A DNA stretch of 57,871 bases, from contig NW_024468608.1 of assembly GCF_001632365.1 (NCBI RefSeq), positions 1 through 57,871 of the forward strand, read 5' to 3'. Both the position numbers and the translations under genes were made by a program. Position 1 is the stretch's first letter; every line of letters starts with the position of its first letter. Source of the stretch: Laetiporus sulphureus 93-53. Lineage: Eukaryota; Basidiomycota; Agaricomycetes; Polyporales; Laetiporaceae. Below are positions 12,121-22,333 of the stretch, one piece after another. A model generated the notes under the pieces. It saw nothing but the letters and a program-made list of their open reading frames with translations. It did no database searches and was not told where the DNA came from.

Positions 12121-14772
12121 TCATCCGCAATACTCATTCATCGGGCACCCAACGCTCGTGCCGTACACCGAACCAGACACCTTGGCGATCTCCAGCACAG
12201 CATCGACGATTCCACCAAGTCCCTCTCCCGCGATCATTCCGGCAGCGACGGCGTAGCCATAGACGAACCATGCGTTTGGAAAACGGCGCCTCCACATGAA
12301 AGCAATGATGCTCCCAAACAGCATCGCTACGGGGTACGTGTTGGTCGGTCCCAGTACGAAGGCAATCCCGACCGCATTCCAATTTGGGAACCAATGGTGC
12401 TTCTCTGCAGGGATGTAGCGGTACTTTACGTACGTGCACACGAGCACGAGCCCGCCGAGCACGAGCGCGACAATGCCGGATGAGAGAGGCACGGGGAGGC
12501 TCGAGTCGGACACGGCGATGGAGACGGCACGCCAAGACTTGACGTCGGGCGCGGCGAAAGCGCAGCTCGAGCTCGAGAGCGTGTTGATGCACGGGTACGC
12601 CTTCGAAAAGACGACGTACATCGCGGTGGAGAGGAAGATGGAGATGAGCGCACCGAAGCACTGTGCGNNNNNNNNNNNNNNNNNNNNNNNNNNNNNNNNN
12701 NNNNNNNNNNNNNNNNNNNNNNNNNNNNNNNNNNNNNNNNNNNNNNNNNNNNNNNNNNNNNNNNNNNGAGAGCGTGTTGATGCACGGGTACGCCTTCGAA
12801 AAGACGACGTACATCGCGGTGGAGAGGAAGATGGAGATGAGCGCACCGAAGCACTGTGCGTAGAGCTGTACGCGGGGCGCTGCGCCGAGGAGGTGGGTCG
12901 CTTTGAGATCGCCGAGCATGTCTGAGCATTGTTCCGCAGCAGCAAGGGTAATCATGCCTGTGAGGCCATTGTTGAGCTGGTTCTTTGTGGGCGAGAGACC
13001 CGATCCTTTCGAGATTCCGCCGAAGATCTGCAGGGCTGATCAGCGGAGACGCGTTGCAGTGCATGTTAGTGTCGCTCACAAGCTGAGAGAAGTTGCCGAG
13101 GGTAGTCACCGGGTTTACTGACACGCGCCCGACGCACTCGGCGCCGACCAGGGAGAAGATGAATGCGAAGATGATCGAAAGAAGGGTAATACCGGGGTTT
13201 TGGCCATACTGATACTTCATCACACACATCGTCAGGATAGTGCTCGCGATTAGCCCGCCGACCCACATCCACCACGGCGTCTGCTGGTCCTCCGGGACAG
13301 GATCATAGAATCCATCTTCTTTCTCGTACACACGCCCCTTATCAAGACGCAGCCGCCGCATCGCAGGCTCGAGGAGGACAGAGAACGCAGTGACGATCGT
13401 TTTGTAATTCGCGGCGATCTCCGCGACACTGGAGGTGAGAAGGAGGAGGCAACCAGGCCAAATCATCCAGTATTCGGGCGAGGGCGTGTGGATGGGATCG
13501 CTGAGCACCATGTTCGAGTAGTCGATATAGCCAGGGTACTGGGACGAGTAGGATTCGCCGAAGGCTTTGCCCGTGGCGACGAGTGCGGGGCCGATGATGG
13601 CCCATGCGAGCAGTGCACCGCCCACGAATGAGGCGGAGCTGTTCATCGGGACGAGCAGGCCGCAGCCGATGAATGCGGGCGTCCACTCCCAAACCCATCC
13701 CTACCGAAAGAGTCAATATATACGATATAGCGCAGCAACGATTTAGCGGTAAAGCCCACCCAGCTCTCAGCGCAAATGATCCATTTCCACCCCGCGCGAT
13801 AGAACCACCAGCTCCAGTGCCAGTCCCACATGATTCCGGGTGCATACTCGCTCACCACGCGCCAGAGGATGGAGATTGTGAACGAGATGGCGAGCGCCCA
13901 GGTCTTCTTGCGCGCGATGGCGGCTGCGTGCGTGCCTACATGGAGGGAATGAATAGTGTAGGCGGTAGCCACAGAGCTCGGGAAGGTGAGCTTGAGCTTG
14001 AGGATGTAGAGGCGGCGCAGAGGCATGGTGAAGAAGATGCCGACGTAGGCACAGCAAATCGTGAACGTGATGAGGCGCCTGAAGGATTCATCTCATCATC
14101 GTTATAGCTCTTGGTAATGATATGCCTACCCGAAGTCAGCAGATGGGTTCTCGCCAAGCAATCCGAGTTGATAGGCAGCCGGGAATCCAGAGGTGAAGAG
14201 AAGTCCCAAGGAGCCTGCAGCCTACACCAAATGCATCAATTTGGCTCTCGAAGGGTTGAAAGCTATCGTACCGTTGCAGCACTCTGGCAGCAAAGGTTCT
14301 CTTTGGGACCGAAGTATCCGCCACCAAACCTCTCTGGCAGTGCTTTAGAGAGCGGCTTGAGGATTGCAAAACCGAAAATTGACCCGAACATGGACGCGCC
14401 GAACGTCCATCCAGTCTTCAGTCCGAGATACACGCTAAAATGTAATGGCGTGAGCCCGAATAGCGATCAAAGGAAAGTGTACGCGCACTTGCTAGCAGAG
14501 ATCACAGCACCGAGTGCGCATCCGACGAACACGGCCCGAAACGTGAACTGCTGTTCTTCTGTCGCATTGGGATCCATAGGGAACGGATCGTCAGTGCCGA
14601 AGTCCAGCACAGCGCCATCGTCATGATCATCGTGCGAAGGCACCTCCTCTACCCCGTCAGAGATAGTCCTCTTCTTCTCGTCAAATCTATCCTCCTTCTG
14701 GATCTGCTCCATGACGGTGGGCAGAGCCGGCGCGACGTGAACCTTTTCAGAGTGACTCGTGCTGTCTAGCAT
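12121..14772 (-). CDS. OPT-superfamily oligopeptide transporter, copy B (contains assembly gap)
   Basis: Six exons on the minus strand match copy A: 14772-14489, 14434-14272, 14221-14130, 14078-13760, 13700-13080, 13027-12121. Exon 6 is interrupted by 100 Ns flanked on both sides by the same 93 nt. Counting the duplicated block once and ignoring the Ns makes exon 6 exactly 714 nt, the same as copy A, and the whole product 730 residues in one frame. The same OPT motifs are present. Differences from copy A are one extra codon in exon 1, one in exon 5 (near the KEDGFYDPVPEDQ segment) and scattered substitutions that are largely conservative. I therefore read it as an intact paralogue with an assembly artefact, not a pseudogene. 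As written in the assembly the frame is broken. Confidence 0.88.
12575..12860. other. 100-N gap with identical 93-nt edges
   Basis: Positions 12575-12667 and 12768-12860 are identical and flank exactly 100 Ns (12668-12767). The same 93 nt also occur unchanged in OPT copy A. This looks like two contig ends that both ran through a shared repeat and were scaffolded without being merged. Confidence 0.9.
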
Positions 14773-16450
14773 GGAGGCGGGGCGATCCAGGTTGAATGCG
14801 ATCGGTGAGCAAGAGCTGAGAACCGGATGCACGGGGCAGCATTCAACGTTGTTATATTTTGGGACTACTCATATGACGCGAGGCGCGATAAGCGGACCAC
14901 CATCTGAGGCTAGCTTGGAGATATGAGTATCCCAACATAGCATATCGAGAATGCACTCACAGTATTGTCTCGCGAGTAACATAAGATGGTAAAGAATTGC
15001 GGTCGAAATTTGAAGTAATTGAGAGGAACTGTTTCTCTCTATGTATGAATTACTTCAGAGAAACGCAGAGGGCGCTGTTGTATCAAAGGGCGTTTGTTCG
15101 GACGTTGCGGAGAAGCTCAAAGTGATGATTGAAGTGACCTTGTGAGGATGAGCATAGGTCGCGTGCCATCAGCCATATGGACAGAGCAGATGCCATATTG
15201 TGGTAAAGATGCCGTGTTGCAATCCCCTGCGAATGACTATCGATGACGATGTCGAAAAAGAATGGCAGGTGGACAGAACATCGTAGTTCGCGGCGCAACA
15301 CAGCGCGATCAACTAAAAGAGCAGCCGCCTACCTTCCGACTTCCTTCCTTGCAATTCGACTGCCACTTGGAGAAGATCACTCCAACCGTCCTCCCCTAGT
15401 GCCTGGAAGATATTCGCTCGGGGACATTGAGGGGAGCAATAACAGATTCTTTACGGATCCACATCCGGGCAAGTAGTGCCAGGTGTGAGATTATCGAGCT
15501 GGTCGAGCATGTCGCGTTCGAGCATCCGCCAATCGTCCGTCATGCAGATAGGAGGATGCCGCTGCCATCTCCACACGGCGATACGTTCGAAGACTACTTT
15601 ATAAAGGTTCGAGGTTATACCGGCGCGGACTCACCGCACTCCTGCTTTCCTCCATGACGAAGCGTGCACGCGCGTTTGATAGCTTCAACAATTCCCCCGT
15701 CTTTCAGTGTGCCTAGATGTATGCAGATGCGATGCACGCCATTGGTGAGTTTCAATGTCATTTGGACACGCAGCGCTGCTTACGTCGTCTCTCCACACGC
15801 ATTGCTGAATCCCGTTGTCGAGCGTCTCCTGCCAGTGATATTGCAATTCAATATGCTGCTCTCGACGTCCGAAGCAGTGTCTCTGCTTGACTTCTCTATA
15901 TTCATTTTCGCTTTGTAGAAATGTAGAACCTGAGCACTGGTGGGAATATGGCATGGTAAAGGACGTGACGGACGGAGCTCCGAGCGTAGCTCTCGTGGCA
16001 ATCAAACCATTTGGCCTTCAAATTGCAACAGTGTATTTCTCCAGCCTTCCGAAAGTTTCAGGAGGATACCAGATAAGACAGAAGGCACATGTTCATCATC
16101 TCCTCCCAGTGTTGTTCATCGGCACCAAGGGATGGCCCGTGCATAGAATCGGATTCTTCAAGACTGTGCAGTCTCTGCAGTATGCCCTGGCACGTTATCA
16201 TTCGATGAATCCTGCGAAAGTCACAGCAAGCAATACTAGATGATGTCTTGGAGTTACCGGTCGCACGTCCACGGTGAATGCATGTATTATACCGTTCAGT
16301 GAGGTGAATCTCGCAACAGCTTCGAAGTTTGCATGGCTGGATGATACGAAGTCAGTCATGCAGACAGTTCGCATCCTGCTACAGTATGGTTCGAAAATTA
16401 TTTCAATATTAAGTCATAAGCATATACGGGATACGTCTATAGATCAGAGC
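14773..16450. other. 5' flank of OPT copy B and gene-free DNA
   Basis: The left 1.2 kb is the second copy of the duplicated OPT upstream region. From about 15970 to 16450 nothing recognisable is seen. Confidence 0.45.
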
Positions 16451-17241
16451 TCAGTAAATATAAGGAATTACTCGGCAAGGGACTCTCTTCGCCCACTCCT
16501 CCCATTCCTCTCCGAACTGCTTCTTCAATAAACGATCTTCATCATACGACCTATGCACAAGACTAACTGCACAGAAAGAAGTGATAGCTATGTAAACCAA
16601 CAGACAAATCCGTCCAACAAGCGTGTTGATCACACCGCATTCTACGAACCACGAGCCCGGACTGGTCATCCACATCCCCCATCCAACAAGACTGGCGATT
16701 CCGCTGGGATAGCTTGGATGACGGACGTAGGCGTATGGTCCTGAGGTGACGAGTTGGTGCTTCTCGAGGATGGTCACTTCTAGTGTGAAATGGCGTCCGA
16801 GGGTGCGGTAGCACCAACGGCGTATGATCCCTCCCAGAGTTTCGAGGCCGAGACCGATAACGAATGTAGTAGATATGCTGATGTTCTTGGTGAGAGATGT
16901 TGGCCCGTTGACCAGGGTCTTGAGAATCATCTGCGAGAGACGTTGATCTGGAAAGGTGCTCGCCAATATGACAAGCACTTCCATGCTTCCTCCGAGGAGG
17001 ATCAGAGTCTAGTAGTGCATCCAGACGTTATCAGCATCGCAATCCAAGCATAGATAGAGTACCAAGCTAGACGCACGCTCAGCACTACGGCAATGGAGTG
17101 TATAGCAGATGAGAGAAATCGCTCGAAGGGAGGCAAAGCCTTCGGTCTCGCATCGGCAGGGACTCTAGGATTCGGCGGACTGGAAGTCAAAAAAGCGGAT
17201 AGAGTGCTGGCGAGGACGAGAGGCAACTTTGCGAGTAACAT
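16451..17241 (-). CDS. Isoprenylcysteine carboxyl methyltransferase-like protein, copy 1
   Basis: Exon 1 is 17241-17077, the intron 17076-17009 (68 nt) and exon 2 17008-16451. The product is 240 residues, close to the length of yeast Ste14. The N-terminus begins with a hydrophobic segment (MLLAKLPLVLAS). The conserved C-terminal catalytic region includes GPYAYVRHPSYPSG at about 145-158 and the charged tail EDRLLKKQFGEEWEEWAKRV, both hallmarks of the ICMT/PEMT fold. Family members are integral ER-membrane enzymes that methylate the C-terminal isoprenylcysteine of processed CaaX proteins with S-adenosylmethionine; substrates here are unknown. The exon layout (165 nt + 558 nt) is shared with copy 3 at 30510-31292, and a decayed inverted copy lies at 27990-28783. 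Confidence 0.88.
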
Positions 17242-18342
17242 TATAGAAGACTCACAATGGCGAAGGGATGTGTGTGTGGGTTGCTTCGGTGATGCTTTGT
17301 ATATATGGCGGCAGGCAGCCATTATGTGGTGGGAGTCGGGCTCGTACTTTCTCCATATGATAACTTAGTGTTGTTGGTGTAGCAATGTATGCATTAGATC
17401 GTGGCAGGTGACTCTGATAAATGTTTCAGTAGCTCGGATTCTCCATTACTACGGACTCAAAATGCACGCACCAGACCATGGAAATAGTCCCTGTCGAGAA
17501 CAACTGCACGCTCGTTACAAGCAGAGATGGCACGATTACTCTTTACCGACCTAGTGTTGGCTGCGGGTTGTACATCCAGCTAGCGAGACCCCTGCACGAG
17601 GTCTTCGACCAACACTGTCAATTTCTCGCGATGAATTGGAACCAGAGCTCAACTACCAAAAGTACTGCTCACCGTCCAGTATGCGCTACTGGAGCATTCA
17701 AATGACATCTATAGTTCACGCCAGGAACATATGCAGCCACTCGTCAGACAGTTTTGATGGAGCTGTGATGCGCTGTTGGGGATTGCTTCCGCAGCACGCA
17801 GGCCAGGGCATTAGTCGCTGAAAGAACAGGTGAGTTGTTAGTGCATGTTTCACTATTCTCCCGTACTGTCTTGTTTAGCCCAAACGCCGACTTTGAGCCA
17901 ACCTTAAGCGGAATGCGAGGAATGCAGAATACAACGCGACCACGTGATGTGGCCTCTAACGCGCGTGTTGGCAGCTGATGCTAAGGTCGAGGCGCATCGC
18001 GAGGAGCGGTGCTGGTGGCAGCCCGATGATGACGGGAGATACCACACTCGGTGCGACAGTCACGCATCAATGTTTTCTGTTGCGCGTTGCAGCATCTGCT
18101 GCTGGAACTGTTACTGTGATATAGAAATAATTCATGTATTCTCGGATAATATCTGCTAGCACTTAACGGAATACAACTCAGCCCGTCATCAGCCGAAACA
18201 GCACGTCTCGTTGCAATATGTCAACGTAGAGTTATTTCTACCAGAATGAAACCTGGACATATGTCAGCCCGCGTAAGTGCCAACAAGAGCATCGCCACTC
18301 ACGTTTTGTGGCAGAACGTGACGGACAGTGCACATCGGCAGA
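17242..18342. other. Intergenic between ICMT-like and zinc-finger genes
   Basis: Frames here are short and motif-free. Parts of it (about 17242-17400 and 17940-18200) are alignable, inverted, with 27870-27989 and 26540-26760, so it belongs to an inverted duplication. Confidence 0.5.
17300..17306 (-). promoter_or_regulatory. TATA box of ICMT-like copy 1
   Basis: ATATATA on the minus strand, about 59 nt upstream of the start codon at 17241. Confidence 0.45.
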
Positions 18343-19135
18343 TTACTCCGACGCGGACTCGCCATGCACGATATTGTCCTCCGTTGCTCGCGTCGAGGCA
18401 TTCCTACGATGACGCAGCGAGTTCAAGTGCCGGTTGATTGTCTTGTCGTCTCCAGAGATCGTCGTTGCCGGGCATACAGGACACGTGAACTGGACGATGT
18501 GATCCATCAGTTCACAGAACGCTCTGAGAGAAGGGTTGGCGTAGGCGTACCTGCTTTGGAGCTTTTGGAGCTTTGGGCAGGCGAGCGCGGTGCCTCCGGG
18601 CATTGGGCTTTCTGGCCGTCCGTGCACTGCTCTCGGGCTCCGAAAGCGTGGCACCGCATCCGGACTCTGATTTCTCGTCAGGGCAGTCGACATCGGGGGA
18701 AGTCGCGGTGGCGGTGGCGGTCGCGGTCGACATGTCCTCGGGCGCCTGCACAGAATACGATGCAGGATCCTCGTGCTCCATATTACCGACGGGCATTGGC
18801 GAATGGAATACGGGCGGATCGTTGATCGTTAGAGAGTATGCCGTGTATTGAGTTTGTTGGTTTAGATATGTAGTGGGATACAACGGCAAGTCGGGTTGAT
18901 GCTGCGCGGGATACATGGGGGCCACAGGCATGTCGGGCACCTGCGGCCAGAAGTATCGAGTATCTTCCAGGATGTTGACCGCGGGTGGAAGGTATTGGTA
19001 TGTCCAGAGGTTGGGATAGTAGACGACGGGACGGTACGTGAAAGAGACATATCGCCACACGCCCCGAGCGGTCGGGTTGGAGGGCAGCAAGTACGTCTCT
19101 TGCGAGTAGGATGATGAATAGACCGGGTTGGACAT
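18343..19135 (-). CDS. C2H2-type zinc-finger protein, possible transcription factor
   Basis: Exon 1 is 19135-18551, the intron 18550-18490 (61 nt, GTACGC...CAG) and exon 2 18489-18343, giving 243 residues. The N-terminal half is rich in Tyr, Pro and Gln (YLPPAVNILEDTRYFWPQV and similar), as in activation-type regions. A short Ala-Thr run follows, then acidic/Ser segments and a basic patch (ARKPNARRHRARLPKAPKAPKQ). The single finger spans the splice: C198-x2-C201-x14-H216-x5-H222, ending NRHLNSLRHRRNAS. Without the intron the zinc-finger frame is separated from exon 1 by a stop, which supports the splice. A decayed copy lies inverted at 26045-26535. DNA-binding function is inferred from one finger only. 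Confidence 0.75.
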
Positions 19136-20214
19136 GGATGGGGCTATGAGGGCTCACCGAGTTATGAGAGGATCCTCCATCTTTTGTGGGTTTATATAGG
19201 GCGGTCGAGGAAGAATCGCATGAGGCACGAGGCGAGGCAGCCCAGTGGCTTGTGGGAAGAATAGATGCCACTGGCATGTTTTTCGCCAATCCAGGCCCAG
19301 TATCGGCAGCGTGGACATCGTTCAGTGGCCCGAGCAACCAGGAAAGGATATCTTTGAAATAGCCGGAGTGTTGAGTGGCACGAAGTGGCTGCCGAGTTTC
19401 AGGCGGTGGCAGCAAAGGACAACGTGGCGGTTTCGCTGAGCTCAATTGTTAGCCGAGAAGGAGAGCAAAAGCCCACGTGTTTTTAGGCCCGAACCGTTGC
19501 GGACTGCTCTTTCGTGCCCGTCTGGGCAGACAGTTCTGAGCACCCTGAAGATGCTTTGGAGAATCAGATTGCTGATAAAAGCCTGAAAAGCGTGACCGCA
19601 AAATTGCACAGCCATAGTGAGAGGGCCAGAGATAGAGAGCAGAGGAAAAGGTTGGGCAATCGTTGGAGCATTCGTTTGACTGTATAGTACGCGATAGGTT
19701 GCGCCTTGAACTCCAGCTGTGATACCGTCAATTCCAGAGGAGAACAGAGCTAACATCTGGTCATTTATTTTCAACCAGCAGGATACTAGAAACTGATATC
19801 TGCTCAGCCAGCACGAGAGACATGGAGAAGCGTTGGTCTGGGGGACCGTGTGGCCAGCACCGCGACGTGATGTTGATTCGTGACACCTCTCTCGTGACCT
19901 GTGACATATGGCGTTTGGGCATTGTGGCGCTACGATCCTTTGCACTCTCAAAGGCTGTTAGATCTAGCTGTCCTCGTTGTCTATGCTCCCGTCGAATAAC
20001 AAGGAGAGCCATCAATAATATGACATTCTACCCCATCCTTGGCTTCTACCTGTCGTTCTCCAGCCTGACCGCGCTTTCTGAGGTGCTGAGGCCGATCCTC
20101 TCTCCCATGTCTCGCGATTGAAGTCTTCCAGTTGCTTACTCACGGAGTATAATAGCTGCAGTGTACTACTGTTGTTGGCCACAGCTAGTCGCTTCTTGGA
20201 AGCGATCCATAATC
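19136..20214. other. Gene-free stretch
   Basis: Contains the zinc-finger gene promoter. The rest (for example a 169-codon minus-strand frame at 19442-19951) shows no motif, no membrane pattern and poor codon character. Nothing else is seen. Confidence 0.4.
19192..19199 (-). promoter_or_regulatory. TATA box of zinc-finger gene
   Basis: TATATAAA-type sequence on the minus strand, about 57 nt upstream of the ATG at 19135. Confidence 0.5.
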
Positions 20215-21440
20215 AGGTGTCCCGTGAATCTCTAGAAAAAGTCACCCTAACAGCACAGGGAATGGATGATATTTCGGACGTCCCGCTATCTGCAATTACA
20301 ATGGCCGTACTCTCTTTGAAACCCGAAACTTCTCAAGATGGGCTTGCAGTGCTCGGACAAACCGGAGGAACGAGTTCTTATGAATATGGCATTGTCCTGG
20401 CCACGACTGCACGTCACTCTCGGTTCTCTGAACCAATCACAAACCTATCCAGCTTAGTTTTTCTCGTCGGGGGCTGCGCTGAGCTTGACGACCTCTGATG
20501 CTCGACATTGCTGGCTCGGACAGGCAACTCCCGCATGGCGTCAGGCCAGGCAAAGGTGCTGTCAATGTCGCAATCGCTCAGTTTGAAAGCGACGCGAGAC
20601 CGGTCGATGGGTTGCCATGTTCCTTGCTGGCTTGGATCTCCAACTTAGCGCTTGTTGATGCCTCGTCCGTATACAAAAATGTGGAGCAAACTGGCGCTTT
20701 GGCTGCCGTACTTCAGTACGACCCGTAGCTGGTATTGTCGTGGCGATTAAGGTTCTTCGTAGTGAGTCCGGTTCAATCCCCAGGTGCACTTCTTCTCCAG
20801 GAATGATGAGGCGTCCCGTGGACATCTAGAATAAGTCACCTTAACAGCACGGGAGATGCATGAAATTTTGGACGTCACGCTAATTGCAATTGCAATGGTT
20901 GTGTTCTCTTTGACGCCTTAAACCTCTCAAGATGGGCTTGCAATGTGGGACAATCCGGGGATCAAGGTGTTATGAATGTGGCATTGCCCTGGCCACGACT
21001 CTCTACGTTACGCAGCGGACTCCGTCAAGTTCTTCGAAATAATCAGAAACTAATCATGCCTAGTGTTTTTCGTCGAGCGCTGCTCCGAGCTTGGCGACAC
21101 TCTGACGCTCGATGTTGTTGGTTCAGACACGCAAGTTCCGCATGGCGTCAGGCCAGGCAAAGGAGCTGTCGATGTCGCAATCGCTCAGTTTTGAGCGAGG
21201 CGGGGCCGGTAGACAACCCAGTCAAGGTCGCCATCTTCCTCGCTGACTTGTTCCCCAACCTGACACTTGTTGAGGCCTCACTCGTATACAGCAATGTAAA
21301 GTGGCGCGTTTGCTGCCGTACTTCACTATGGTGCGTAGCTGGTAGGAGCGTGGCAATCAAGGATCTTGGTAGTGAGTCCGGTTCAACACCCAGGTGTGCC
21401 TTATCTCCGGGAACGATGCTCATTGTGCATGGACATCAGA
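20215..21440 (+). repeat. Two tandem degenerate units of about 600 bp with coding-like signal
   Basis: Unit A is about 20215-20815 and unit B about 20814-21440. Both begin gtcccgtg...tctaga and share a coding-like stretch whose translation contains the phrase HGVRPGKGAV. In unit A one frame is open across that phrase but is offset by a one-base change from the sequence before it. Unit B has a TGA shortly after it. I read this as a duplicated fragment of an old gene. I do not recognise the protein. A GGTTCAAT box in each unit resembles a tRNA T-arm but no tRNA folds around it. Confidence 0.6.
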
Positions 21441-22333
21441 TGATCACGATGAGAAGTAACCTACACGGTTCTCTCGCGATAACCATTCAGGCATGCGATC
21501 AAGCAGACGAGGAAGTTGCTGAAGTGAGATTAGAATAATATCTGCAAGCAGCACCTTTGCACGCTGATCCCAGTAGCTGCTGTGAATGTGTTTCTTAGGA
21601 TCAATCATACCAGCGTACCGTTCTGTGCGTCAACATGGTCTTCGGCACAGAACGCCGAGTGCATCAATCGCAGAACTTTGGTGCACCACCTTCACAAATA
21701 CGGGTCTCGTAAATATCGGTGAGCTTGCGAACGACCGGGCCCCAGAGAGCCATGACATGTATCAATTTAGAGGTCATGCTTACGAAGGCCGCGCCCGATG
21801 ACTCATGGCAGCGATATCAAGGGTTTGTCATAACATGCTAATTCGGTGACCGTGATTGAGCTGACGAGGAAACAGACTGGGTTGTGAGAGCCTATGCTGA
21901 GTTCACGTCTGGCCATCATGAACGGGATCGTTGTTCGACGTGCGCAATGAAGCCTGTGGATGTTGGAAAGGTGATTGTACAGCGAGTCGAGCAAGGGCGG
22001 GAGGGAAACGCAGCCCCAGACGCCTCAATGAATTGGTAAATGCTGATATCTTGAACGCCGGGCGATGGGCAGAGTGCCACAGCGGCACCAAAGCCTCTGA
22101 CCTCTTGACCAGTGACAAAGTCCAGCCGCCTTCAAGGTCCATGAGACGGTGGTGAGCGGTCGCCGCCAGTTGCACAGTACTATGAAGAGCATCGACGGGA
22201 GGGTTGGGCGCTGAGAAACGAGTGCTGAGAACTATCTAAGCGCCCGTAGACGGAGAGCTATCTGCGCTCGCACGCTTATAAGCACGCCGCATGTCCTCGC
22301 ATCCGCTGCTCACCGTGTTCGACGCAGAGCACG
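21441..22333. other. 5' flank of the copper amine oxidase gene
   Basis: No coding signal. A TATA-like TTATAAG at 22276-22282 lies about 52 nt before the ATG at 22334. Confidence 0.45.

Larger units (their letters stand above)
7945..15970 (+). repeat. Tandem direct duplication of a roughly 4-kb unit
   Basis: Unit 1 runs about 7945-11930 and unit 2 about 11933-15970. Each holds one OPT gene with its 3' flank and about 1.2 kb of 5' flank. Coding parts are far more alike than flanks, so the duplication is not brand new. Ends are approximate because similarity fades. Confidence 0.8.
16451..19135 (-). repeat. Inverted duplication, intact arm (other arm 26045-28783)
   Basis: The order zinc-finger gene, spacer, ICMT-like gene on the minus strand here is repeated on the plus strand at 26045-28783, where both genes are damaged and a roughly 1.1-kb element is inserted in the spacer. 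Arms are about 6.9 kb apart with the amine oxidase gene between them. Confidence 0.75.

Noticed and set aside
12426..13646. 406-codon minus-strand frame that crosses the N gap
   Set aside because: A chimera produced by the gap and duplicated edge; downstream of the gap it reads the wrong frame of OPT copy B.
19442..19951. 169-codon minus-strand frame
   Set aside because: No motif, membrane pattern or conserved splice pattern; start and end are arbitrary.
20745..20790. tRNA-like T-arm box (ggttcaatccc) in the tandem repeat
   Set aside because: No matching D-arm, anticodon arm or acceptor stem can be folded around it in either unit.
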